Shown: positions 44,597 to 52,666 of the stretch, piece after piece
Layout: each line of letters begins with the position of its first letter
Numbering within the stretch: position 1 is the first letter of the stretch
Source: Rhodospirillales bacterium URHD0017
GTDB lineage: Bacteria; Pseudomonadota; Alphaproteobacteria; Reyranellales; Reyranellaceae
Length of the DNA stretch: 64,000 nucleotides
Direction of reading: 5' to 3'
NCBI GenBank assembly: GCA_900110395.1
Contig: FODP01000013.1
Location: forward strand, 124,001 to 188,000
Translations under genes and position numbers: made by a program
The notes under the pieces: generated by a model
Told to the model about the DNA's origin: nothing
Database searches by the model: none
What the model saw: the letters and a program-made list of their open reading frames with translations, nothing else

Positions 44597-45982
44597 ATGG
44601 CGGACCGCATCCGTTTTGTCCTCAACGACCAGCCCGTGGAGCTCGACGGCCTCTCGCCGATGACGACGCTGCTCGACTGGCTGCGCGATCATCGCGGTCT
44701 CAAGGGCACCAAGGAGGGTTGCGCCGAGGGCGATTGCGGCGCCTGCACCGTCGTGCTCGAGCGTGCCGATGGCCAGCGCGAGGCGATGAATTCCTGCATC
44801 GCCCTTCTAGGCCAGATCGACGGCCAGGCGGTGCGGACCGTCGAGGGCCTGCACGGACCGGGCGGCGGCGGGCCGCATGCGGTGCAGGTGGCGATGGCCG
44901 AGTCCGACGCCACGCAATGCGGCTTCTGCACGCCGGGCTTCGTGATGTCGGCCTACGCCTTCGCTACCGGCGGCGAGAAGGCCGAGCTCGACACCATCCA
45001 CGACGCACTGGCTGGCAATCTCTGCCGCTGCACCGGCTACCGGCCGATCGTCGAGGCCATGACCAAGGTCGCGGGCCTTCCCGTCGAGCCGGCGCCGCGC
45101 CTTTCGACACGCGCCGGATCGGCGAGCTTCGACGGCAGCTTCCATGCGCCGCGCTCGCTCGCCGAGCTTTTGGCCATGCGCGCCAGGCAGCCCGAGGCGC
45201 TGCTGCTGGCCGGCGCCACCGATCTCGGTCTTCTGGCCAGCCGGGCGCGCAAGCCGCCGGCTGCCGTCATCCATGTCGCGCACGTTCCCGAGCTCACCGC
45301 TGTCAGGGAGACCGACAAGCAGGTGACGATCGGCGCCGCCGCAAGCTATGCGCAGGCCATGCCGGCGCTGATTGCCAGCTATCCCGCGCTGAAAACCTAT
45401 CTCGCGCGGCTGGGCTCGCGTCAGATCCGCAGCATGGGCACGCTGGGCGGCAATATCGGCACGGCCTCGCCGATCGGCGACATGCCGCCGGTGCTGATCG
45501 CGCTCGAGGCCCGGCTCCGGCTCACCTCGACGCGCGGCGCGCGCGAGCTGCCGCTGGAGGATTTCTTCCTGGACTATCGCAAGACGGCGCTGGCCGCCGA
45601 CGAGGTCATCGAAAGCATCACGGTCCCCAAGCTGTGGCCGCACGAAGTGTTCTTTTGCGACAAGCTTTCCAAGCGTCGTGACCAGGACATCTCGACCGTG
45701 GCGGCCGGCTATCGCCTGAGGATCGAGTCCGGCCGTATCGACGATGTGCGTATCGCCTTCGGCGGCATGGCGGCCACGCCCAGGCGCGCGAGGACCGTCG
45801 AAGCGGCGCTCAAGAAGGACGGCTTTGCCGCCGCCATCGCCGCCATCGAAACGGAGTTCAAGCCGATCGACGACTGGCGCGGCAGCGCGGCCTATCGCCT
45901 GCAGGCCGCCAGGAATCTTTTGCGCCGCCTCGAGCTGCGCGTCGCCTCGCCCATGCACGCCGTGGACGTCGAGGCGCTGTGA
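44597..45982 (+). CDS. xdhA: Xanthine dehydrogenase small subunit, 2Fe-2S plus FAD domains
   Basis: 461 aa. N-terminal iron-sulfur domains: GCAEGDCGACTVVL and CGFCTPGFVMSAY with NLCRCTGYRPI. A C-terminal FAD domain contains LLLAGATDLGLLASR and MGTLGGNIGTASPIGDMPP. The ATG at 44597 starts MADRIRFVLN. It transfers electrons from the molybdenum subunit to NAD. The stop overlaps xdhB (GTGA). Divergent from the two PuuE-like genes by 97 bases. Confidence 0.93.
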   Translation: MADRIRFVLNDQPVELDGLSPMTTLLDWLRDHRGLKGTKEGCAEGDCGACTVVLERADGQREAMNSCIALLGQIDGQAVRTVEGLHGPGGGGPHAVQVAMAESDATQCGFCTPGFVMSAYAFATGGEKAELDTIHDALAGNLCRCTGYRPIVEAMTKVAGLPVEPAPRLSTRAGSASFDGSFHAPRSLAELLAMRARQPEALLLAGATDLGLLASRARKPPAAVIHVAHVPELTAVRETDKQVTIGAAASYAQAMPALIASYPALKTYLARLGSRQIRSMGTLGGNIGTASPIGDMPPVLIALEARLRLTSTRGARELPLEDFFLDYRKTALAADEVIESITVPKLWPHEVFFCDKLSKRRDQDISTVAAGYRLRIESGRIDDVRIAFGGMAATPRRARTVEAALKKDGFAAAIAAIETEFKPIDDWRGSAAYRLQAARNLLRRLELRVASPMHAVDVEAL

Positions 45983-48276
45983 AGGGCCAGGTCCATACCG
46001 CGCAACGCCATGACAGTGCGTTGAAGCACGTCACCGGCCAGGCGCTCTATATCGACGACATCGCCGAGCCGCCCGGCACGCTGCATGCCGCGCTGGTGCT
46101 GAGCCCCATCGCCAGCGGGCGCGTCAGGAAGCTCGACCTGTCGCCGGCGGCATCGTCGCCCGGCGTGGTCGCTGTATTCGCCGCAGGCGACATCCCCGGC
46201 CTCAACAACATCGCGAGCCCCGGCAAGCACGAACCGTTGTTCGCCGAAGACAAGGTCGAACATGCCGGGCAGCCGCTGGCCCTGGTGGTGGCCCATTCCC
46301 TCGATGCGGCGCGCGCCGCCGCCGAGCGTGCCAGGCTCGACATCGAGCCCGGCGAGGCGATCCTCGATATCCAGACGGCGCTCGCCAGGCAGGCCTACGT
46401 CCAGGCACCGTCGACCATCCTGCGCGGCGATCCCGCCGCGGCGCTCAAGACCGCGCCGCACAAGCTCACGGCCGAGTTCGGCGTCGGCGGCCAGGAACAT
46501 TTTTACCTCGAAGGGCAAATCGCCTTCGCCCTGCCGGGCGAGGATGGTGACCTTGTTGTTCACTCTTCCACGCAGCATCCGACCGAGGTCCAGCACGTCT
46601 GCGCCCAGGTGCTGGGCTGCGAATACAACCGAGTGACCACGATGGTGCGCCGCCTGGGCGGCGGCTTCGGCGGCAAGGAGAGCAACGCCTCGTGGGTCGC
46701 CGCAGCCGCGGCATTGGCGGCCGCCAAAACCGGCAAGCCGGTGAAACTTCGCCTGCCGCGCGAGATCGACATCATCGCCACCGGCAAGCGCCACGGCTTC
46801 GACTATCGCTACACGGTGGGCTTCGACGACGAGGGCCGCGTGCTGGCGCTCGACGCATCGCTGGCCGCAGATGCCGGCTGGAGCCTCGACATGACGCCGG
46901 GCGTGGTGGCGCGCGCGCTCACTCATGTCGACAACGCCTACTGGATCCCGCACGTCCGTGCGGTCGGCTACGCCTGCCGCACCAACAAGCAGTCGAACAC
47001 GGCGTTCCGCGGCTTCGGCGGGCCGCAGGGCGTGCTGGTGATGGAGGATGCGATCGACCGCATCGCCCGCCATCTCGGCCGTGACGCCAACGACGTCCGC
47101 GCGCTCAACTTCTACGGGCCGGGCGGCGACGAAACGCCCTACGGCCAGAAGGTCGACGAGAACCACCTGGCGCGCTGCTGGGCCGAGGTGAAGCAGCTGG
47201 GCGAGTGGGAACGCCGCCGGGCCGAGGTCGATGCCTTCAACCAGGCCAACCCTGTGCTGAAGCGCGGGCTCGGGCTGTTCCCGTTGAAGTTCGGCATCTC
47301 CTTCAACATCCCGCACATGAACCAGGCGGGCGCGCTGGTGCACGTCTATACCGACGGCTCGATCCGCCTGAACCACGGCGGCACCGAGATGGGGCAGGGG
47401 CTGTTCATCAAGGTGGCGCAGGTCGTGGCCGAGGTCTTCAAGGTCGACATCGACCGCATCCGGCCGTCGGCCACCTCGACGGCCGAGGTGCCCAACACCT
47501 CGCCGACCGCGGCTTCCACCGGCTCGGACCTCAACGGCTGGGCGGCGTGGGAGGCGGCCAACACCATCAGGCAGCACATGGTGACCTTCGCCGCCGAGCA
47601 TTTCGGCGTCGCTGCAGAGGACATCGAGTTCGCCGACGGCAACGTGCGTATCGCCAAACCCGGCAGCAACCAGGTGATGAGCTTCGGCGAGATCGCCAAG
47701 CTCTGCTACCTCGGCCGCGTGTCGCTCTCGTCGACCGGCTTCTACAAGACGCCCAAGGTCCACTGGGATGCCGCCGCCATGCGCGGCCACCCGTTCTTCT
47801 ATTTCTCCTTCGGCGCCGCGATGGCCGAGGTGGCGATCGACACCCTGACCGGCGAGAGCCGCGTGCTGCGCGCCGACCTGGTGCAGGATTGCGGCGCCTC
47901 GCTCAATCCCGCCATCGATCTGGGCCAGATCGAGGGCGCCTTCGTGCAGGGCCAGGGCTGGCTGACCTGCGAGGAGCTGTGGTGGGACAAGCAGGGCCGG
48001 CTGCGCACCGTCGGCCCCTCGACCTACAAGATCCCGGGCAGCCGCGACGTGCCGGCGGTGTTCAATGTCCGCATGCTCGAGAACGCGCCGTCGCGCGAGG
48101 CCACGATCTTCCGCTCCAAGGCGGTCGGCGAGCCGCCGTTGCTGCTCGCCACCGCCGTCTGGACGGCCCTGAAGGATGCGATCGGCGCCGTCGCCGATCA
48201 CAGGACCGCAGTGCGGCTCGATGCGCCGGCGACCCCCGAGCGCGTTCTGGCGGCAATCGCTACACTCGGAAAATAG
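45979..48276 (+). CDS. xdhB: Xanthine dehydrogenase molybdopterin-binding subunit
   Basis: 765 aa. Motifs: YIDDIAEPPGTLHAALVLS, RRLGGGFGGKESNA, TAFRGFGGPQGVLVMED, GTEMGQGLFIKVAQVVAEV and the catalytic glutamate region KAVGEPPLLLA. The Arg of FRGFGG corresponds to the position that orients purine substrates in XDH, favouring hypoxanthine/xanthine over aldehyde. The maturation factor xdhC is not in the window. Confidence 0.93.
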   Translation: MKGQVHTAQRHDSALKHVTGQALYIDDIAEPPGTLHAALVLSPIASGRVRKLDLSPAASSPGVVAVFAAGDIPGLNNIASPGKHEPLFAEDKVEHAGQPLALVVAHSLDAARAAAERARLDIEPGEAILDIQTALARQAYVQAPSTILRGDPAAALKTAPHKLTAEFGVGGQEHFYLEGQIAFALPGEDGDLVVHSSTQHPTEVQHVCAQVLGCEYNRVTTMVRRLGGGFGGKESNASWVAAAAALAAAKTGKPVKLRLPREIDIIATGKRHGFDYRYTVGFDDEGRVLALDASLAADAGWSLDMTPGVVARALTHVDNAYWIPHVRAVGYACRTNKQSNTAFRGFGGPQGVLVMEDAIDRIARHLGRDANDVRALNFYGPGGDETPYGQKVDENHLARCWAEVKQLGEWERRRAEVDAFNQANPVLKRGLGLFPLKFGISFNIPHMNQAGALVHVYTDGSIRLNHGGTEMGQGLFIKVAQVVAEVFKVDIDRIRPSATSTAEVPNTSPTAASTGSDLNGWAAWEAANTIRQHMVTFAAEHFGVAAEDIEFADGNVRIAKPGSNQVMSFGEIAKLCYLGRVSLSSTGFYKTPKVHWDAAAMRGHPFFYFSFGAAMAEVAIDTLTGESRVLRADLVQDCGASLNPAIDLGQIEGAFVQGQGWLTCEELWWDKQGRLRTVGPSTYKIPGSRDVPAVFNVRMLENAPSREATIFRSKAVGEPPLLLATAVWTALKDAIGAVADHRTAVRLDAPATPERVLAAIATLGK

Positions 48277-48295
48277 CTTCTCGGAAGGGGGAAAC

Positions 48296-49093
48296 ATGGA
48301 CGTACGCATGGACGGCCGCGTGGCGGTGATCACCGGCGCGAGCACGGGTCTCGGCCTCGCAATGGCCAAGGAATTCGCGGCCTCGGGCGCCTCGGTGGCG
48401 ATCCTGGCGCGCAAGGCCGATGCGCTGGCGACCGCCAAGGCCGAGGTCGTCAAGGCGGCCGGCAAGACCAACGCCAAGATCGAGGCCTATTCCTGCGACG
48501 TCTCCAAGGCGCAACCGATCGCCGACACCTTCAAGAAGATCGAGACGGAGTTCGGTAAGATCGACATCGTGGTCAACAACGCCGGCATCAGCCACGCCAA
48601 GGCGTTCGAGACGGTTTCCGACGAGGACTGGCAGGGCGACCTCGACCTCAAGCTGTTCGCCGCCATCCGCACGGTGCGGGCCGTGCTGCCCGGCATGCGC
48701 CAGCGCAAGTGGGGCCGCATCGTCAATGTGCTGAACATCGGCGCCAAGGCGCCCAACGCCAACTCGACGCCGACCAGCGTCAGCCGCGCCGCGGGCCTCG
48801 CGCTCACCAAGGCGCTCAGCCAGGAGAACGCGCAGTACGGCGTGCTGGTCAACGCGATGCTGGTCGGCCTGATCGAGAGCGACCAGTGGCAGCGCCGTCA
48901 CAAGACGGCAGCCGGCGCGGGCAAGACCTACGAGGAGTTCCTGGCCGGCATGGCCAAGGGTCGCATTCCGCTCGGCCGCATGGGCAAGGCCGAGGAGTTC
49001 GCGCGCATGGCCTGCTTCCTGTGCTCGGACGCCAGCTCGTTCATCACCGGCGTCGCGATCAACGTCGATGGCGGCGCAAGCCCCGTCGTCTGA
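48296..49093 (+). CDS. SDR-family protein lacking catalytic Tyr and Lys
   Basis: 265 aa. Cofactor motif TGASTGLG (13-20), NNAG and the C-terminal VAINVDGGASP indicate a Rossmann SDR fold. At the active site, the expected YSASKAAG reads TSVSRAAG: Tyr is T160 (codon 48773-48775) and Lys is R164 (48785-48787); the usual Ser region is VLNIG. Classical dehydrogenase chemistry is not expected. GGAAGGGGG precedes the ATG. It follows xdhB by 19 bases and may be co-transcribed. Confidence 0.85.
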   Translation: MDVRMDGRVAVITGASTGLGLAMAKEFAASGASVAILARKADALATAKAEVVKAAGKTNAKIEAYSCDVSKAQPIADTFKKIETEFGKIDIVVNNAGISHAKAFETVSDEDWQGDLDLKLFAAIRTVRAVLPGMRQRKWGRIVNVLNIGAKAPNANSTPTSVSRAAGLALTKALSQENAQYGVLVNAMLVGLIESDQWQRRHKTAAGAGKTYEEFLAGMAKGRIPLGRMGKAEEFARMACFLCSDASSFITGVAINVDGGASPVV

Positions 49094-49250
49094 TCGCGTG
49101 TCCCTTTACGAAGTCCTGGCCGTCGTCGTCCTCGTGGGCGCCGGCGGCTTCGCTTATCGCCTGTACCGCAAGGACACGCGGCCCGGGGCACCGCCGCCGC
49201 CATCGACGAGCGGCGAGCGGATGTTCAGGCGCGACAACAGGGACCGATGG

Positions 49251-50210
49251 TCAGCGCAGCGGGCCGGGCGGCGTGACGTTCCATGCGCGCCGCAGTTCCT
49301 CGAGATCCTTCTCGACCCAGTCCCACACGTCCCAGCCGGGCTTGAAGATATCGACCGTCGTTGCCGCGCCGCGCGCCCAGGCGTGCCAGAACTCGTCGGG
49401 ATCCAGCCCACCCGAGCCGGCGTGGCCGACGTCGTTCAGCTGCTCGCCGAAGTGAAAGAAGAAGATCACCGGCAGGATGTGGCCGCTCATCGGGTTGATG
49501 GGGTGCATGCCGGCGGTGAAGGTCGAGACCAGCAGCTCGCCGCGCGCGCTGGTGTCGTAACCCGAGATCACGTGCGTTGAATCGTGCGGCGTGCCGAACT
49601 CGGCATTGAGCGCCTCGGGATCGCCCGGGAAGGGATAGCCGTTCGCCTTGTCGAAGTCCCACAGCGCCTTGCCGAAGGTGTTCTGCGGCAGCTTGCCCAG
49701 CGCCCCGTAGCGCGCCACCAGCGCCGGATCGGCGTTGGCGCCTGCATACGGCCGGATCCAGGTGTTGGGATCGAGTCCCTCCGACGAGCGGCTGAGCACG
49801 CTGTCGAAGTTCTTGCGCCACATGTCGGCGGTCGCCCATTCGAGATGGCCGGACGCCGCCTCCACCAGGTCGGTGAGATAGTCGGCCTCGACGTCGAGGG
49901 CGCGCGAGTACTCGAGCACGCGTGAAAGCTTGCCGTGGTCGAGCGAGCCGTCGACCAGCGCCATGATGGCGAGGTACTTCACGGCCTCGCGGGCGAGTTC
50001 GGGCTCGCCCTTCAGCGCCGCCACGAGATCGCGCGGCTGAACCGCGGGCAGCGCGCCGACATCGACGACGTCGGGACGGCGCAGCAGGTACTGTGCGGCG
50101 GCGCGTACGCTCGCGGTATCGGCCCAGGTCAATGCCTGGCCGTTTGCGAGCGCGACCTGACGCATGGCGCCCAGGATGGCGTCGCTTTCCTGACGACTGA
50201 CTTGTCGCAC
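49251..50210 (-). CDS. Protein with TerB-like helical region and Coq4-type HDxxH(x11)E motif
   Basis: 319 aa. Residues ~70-115 (YLAIMALVDGSLDHGKLSRV) resemble the helical TerB/TerB-like fold. Residues 209-225 (HDSTH...E) match exactly the HDxxH-x11-E motif of Coq4, the ubiquinone-biosynthesis protein that binds zinc. The rest (NPNTWIRPYAG-like, FFFHFGEQLNDVGHAG) does not resemble any protein I can name. No signal peptide. Divergent from an unknown gene with a 43-base gap. A redox/quinone role is a guess from the Coq4 motif alone. Confidence 0.72.
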   Translation of the reverse strand: MRQVSRQESDAILGAMRQVALANGQALTWADTASVRAAAQYLLRRPDVVDVGALPAVQPRDLVAALKGEPELAREAVKYLAIMALVDGSLDHGKLSRVLEYSRALDVEADYLTDLVEAASGHLEWATADMWRKNFDSVLSRSSEGLDPNTWIRPYAGANADPALVARYGALGKLPQNTFGKALWDFDKANGYPFPGDPEALNAEFGTPHDSTHVISGYDTSARGELLVSTFTAGMHPINPMSGHILPVIFFFHFGEQLNDVGHAGSGGLDPDEFWHAWARGAATTVDIFKPGWDVWDWVEKDLEELRRAWNVTPPGPLR

Positions 50211-50253
50211 CCGCTGCTTCCCTTACCCCAAGAAAGGTGCTTCTTGGCGGAGC

Positions 50254-51237
50254 ATGCAGCCACTGCGGTTCATTCTGCAAGCGATTGATGCCGACTATGG
50301 CCATCCGGCTTTCGCGACGATGTTTGTCGTCGAGCGGCCGGACGAGCTTCGCGCCCTGATCGGCATGGATGCAAAGGCCGATCCGGACTTCGAGATGCAC
50401 GATTGTCTCGAACCGCATGAAGTCGTTGCCGTGAACCGGCATTTCGGATTGGGCTTCGATCCACGGGGCCGGCAGACTTATCTCACCAAGCGGACCGGGC
50501 GGAGCGAGCCGCCGTACCTGGTGCATACCGGTTACGAGCTCGTATTGATGCTCGAAGGTCGCAAGCCGTTTACGCGCATGGGCAGTGAATTCTATCCGCC
50601 CCACCGCCACTACGACGAAGACCAGTTCGACCGCTATGTGGCGCAGGGTGCCTTGCACAAGGAAGTGCAGCTCGAGCCGTTCGACGAGCCTCTGCACTAC
50701 GTGGATGGACGCGTCTTCGAGGGCTTCCGCACCGTCTACTACACCCTGAAAGGCGAAGAGTGGCGCATCCCTGCCTGGAAGCTCGTTTCCGAAGCGTCCC
50801 GGAAATCCGGCTGGAACGAGTCCTTCGAACGCCTCGAAGGCATGTTGCTCGGCTACGAAGAGTGGCAGAACGATTGGTGGTACAACGATATTCGCCGCAG
50901 AAACAGCCGCTGGGGCGCGCTGTCGCTCTACCTCGCGGTCACCGAAGCCGAGCTCGCGGCGATCGAGGATGCCGGCTATCGTGCCCTGCCTCTGCGCAGT
51001 AAATCGCTAAAACTGCTGAGCTCCATGTCGGAGGAGGACGACGATGCCGTCCGCAGCCTCCTGACGGACGTCGAATCAGTCGCAGTCGTGCGATTCAGCG
51101 CAAAAGCCGGCCGCTTCCTGAAAGAACTTGCGAACGAGCCGCAAGTCACCCTTCACACACTAGCTGGCGAGCGCGTGAAGGATCTCAATCGGCTGATCGT
51201 CAGCGATATCGAGGTCGTGTTGCGCCGCGGCTCCTAG
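50254..51237 (+). CDS. Hypothetical protein, about 327 aa
   Basis: I do not recognise a family. It is Tyr/Trp/Glu-rich, with blocks such as VHTGYELVLMLEGRKPFTRMG, FYPPHRHYDEDQFDRYV and GYEEWQNDWWYNDIRRRN; the C-terminal ~70 residues are helical (SEEDDDAVRSLLTDVE). No signal peptide or long hydrophobic helix. Its end overlaps the convergent thiolase gene by four bases. The divergent TerB/Coq4-like gene 43 bases upstream is the only contextual hint. Confidence 0.7.
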   Translation: MQPLRFILQAIDADYGHPAFATMFVVERPDELRALIGMDAKADPDFEMHDCLEPHEVVAVNRHFGLGFDPRGRQTYLTKRTGRSEPPYLVHTGYELVLMLEGRKPFTRMGSEFYPPHRHYDEDQFDRYVAQGALHKEVQLEPFDEPLHYVDGRVFEGFRTVYYTLKGEEWRIPAWKLVSEASRKSGWNESFERLEGMLLGYEEWQNDWWYNDIRRRNSRWGALSLYLAVTEAELAAIEDAGYRALPLRSKSLKLLSSMSEEDDDAVRSLLTDVESVAVVRFSAKAGRFLKELANEPQVTLHTLAGERVKDLNRLIVSDIEVVLRRGS

Positions 51238-52403
51238 CGCAGCGGCTCGAGGATGCTCACGTAGTTCGCGACCGCCGCGCCGCCCATGTTGAACACGCCG
51301 CCGATCCTGGCCTTGGGCAGCTGCAGCGCGCCCGGCGCGGTGCCGGAGAGTTGCATGGCCGTCATCACGTGCATGCTGACGCCGGTGGCGCCAACCGGAT
51401 GGCCCTTGGCCTTGAGGCCGCCCGAGACGTTGACCGGCAGCTTGCCGTCGCGTTCGACCCAGCCTTCGTGGATCGCCCGCTCGCCCTCGCCGGGTGCGGT
51501 GAGGCCCATCGCCTCGTACTCGATCAGCTCGGCCGAGGTGAAGCAGTCGTGGCTCTCCACGAAGGAGAGATCGAGCAGGTCGAGGCGGGCCGAGGCCAGC
51601 GCCTTCTTCCAAGCGAGCGCCGGGCCCTCGAACTTGATGATGTCGCGCTTGCTCATGGGCAGGAAATCGTTGACGTGCTCGGCGGCGCGAAAGGCAATCG
51701 CCTGCTTCATGCCGAGCGCCGTCGTGACGTCGGTCAGGATCACCGCGGCGGCACCGTCGGTCACCGGCGAGCAGTCGGTGCGCTTCAGCGGTCCGGCCAC
51801 GAACGGGTTCTTGTCGGAGGGCGTGCGGCAGAACTCGTAGGCGAACTCCTTCTGGAAGTGCGCATAGGGGTTCTTGGCGCCGTTCTTGTGCGCCTTGACC
51901 GCGATCTTGGCCAACGCATCGGACTTGTCGCCGTAGCGCTGGAAGTAGGCCGAGGTGATCTTGCCGAAGATGCCGGCGAAGCCTGCCTCGATGTTGGCCT
52001 CCTCGGCAACGTACGAGGCCTTGATCAGCACCTCGCCGGCCTGGGCGGAGTTGAGCTCGGTCATCTTCTCGACGCCGACCACCAGCACGAAGCGTGCCTT
52101 GCCGGCGGCCAGCGTGTTCAGGCCCATGTGGATCGCGGCCGAGCCCGTGGCGCAGGCGTTCTCGACGCGCGTCGAAGGCTTGAAGCGCAGGTCGGGATGG
52201 GCTTGCAGCGCCAGCGAGGAGTGGAACTCCTGGCGCACGAAGCCGCCATTCATGTTTCCGACATAGATGACGTCGACGTCCTTGGGCTCGATGCCGGCAT
52301 GGGCGATGGCCTCGGTCGAAGCCTTCACGATCAGCGATTCGCTGGTCTCGCCATCGAGCTTGCCGAACTTGCCGTGGGACCATCCGACGATGCAGGCCGT
52401 CAT
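51234..52403 (-). CDS. Thiolase family protein, SCP2-thiolase-type acetyl-CoA acetyltransferase
   Basis: 389 aa. Nucleophile Cys in RVENACATGSAAIHMG, late GGLKAKGHPVGATG with the His, and FNMGGAAVANYVSILEP for the final catalytic region, plus DCFTSAELIEYE (HDCFT motif). This is the SCP2-thiolase subgroup often used in degradation of branched or steroid-like acyl-CoA. The ATG at 52403 is favoured over one at 52424 because it starts MTACIVGW. Located next to a large palindromic repeat on its 5' side. Confidence 0.9.
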   Translation of the reverse strand: MTACIVGWSHGKFGKLDGETSESLIVKASTEAIAHAGIEPKDVDVIYVGNMNGGFVRQEFHSSLALQAHPDLRFKPSTRVENACATGSAAIHMGLNTLAAGKARFVLVVGVEKMTELNSAQAGEVLIKASYVAEEANIEAGFAGIFGKITSAYFQRYGDKSDALAKIAVKAHKNGAKNPYAHFQKEFAYEFCRTPSDKNPFVAGPLKRTDCSPVTDGAAAVILTDVTTALGMKQAIAFRAAEHVNDFLPMSKRDIIKFEGPALAWKKALASARLDLLDLSFVESHDCFTSAELIEYEAMGLTAPGEGERAIHEGWVERDGKLPVNVSGGLKAKGHPVGATGVSMHVMTAMQLSGTAPGALQLPKARIGGVFNMGGAAVANYVSILEPLR

Positions 52404-52434
52404 GGAACTCTCCTTCGCTACCAACTGACCGTAG

Positions 52435-52542
52435 CCTCATGTTCCTCTCCCCCGCTAGGGGGAGAGGCTAGGTGAGGGGGCGACGCTGGATGTAACCCCC
52501 TCACCCAACCTCTCCCCCTAGCGGGGGGAGAGGAACATGAGG
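52435..52542. repeat. Large inverted repeat of the gctaggggg family upstream of the thiolase gene
   Basis: Arms 52435-52480 and 52496-52542 (46-47 bases) are complementary apart from two mismatches and one extra base. They share their core with 38288-38376 and 23397-23438. It lies in the divergent gap between the thiolase and protease genes, so it is in the 5' region of both transcripts. Confidence 0.9.
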
Positions 52543-52666
52543 AATCAGAGTTCAGTGCATATACACTTATACCCTCCGCGGAGCCATGCAAGGGGCTCCG
52601 CAGTGCCCAAATTCCGCCCTCCGGGCAGTATTGACTGCACCCTTTCCCGGGAGCCCACTTCTATCC

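Noticed and set aside
45892..48477. 861-codon frame antisense to xdhB
   Set aside because: No motifs and antisense to a well-recognised gene; open only because of GC codon bias.
49098..49250. A GTG frame encoding a hydrophobic helix (LYEVLAVVVLVGAGGFAYRL) right after the SDR gene
   Set aside because: It has no stop until far inside the antisense TerB/Coq4-like gene, and the sequence after the helix is Arg/Pro-rich shadow translation. A frameshifted tiny membrane protein is possible but not supported.
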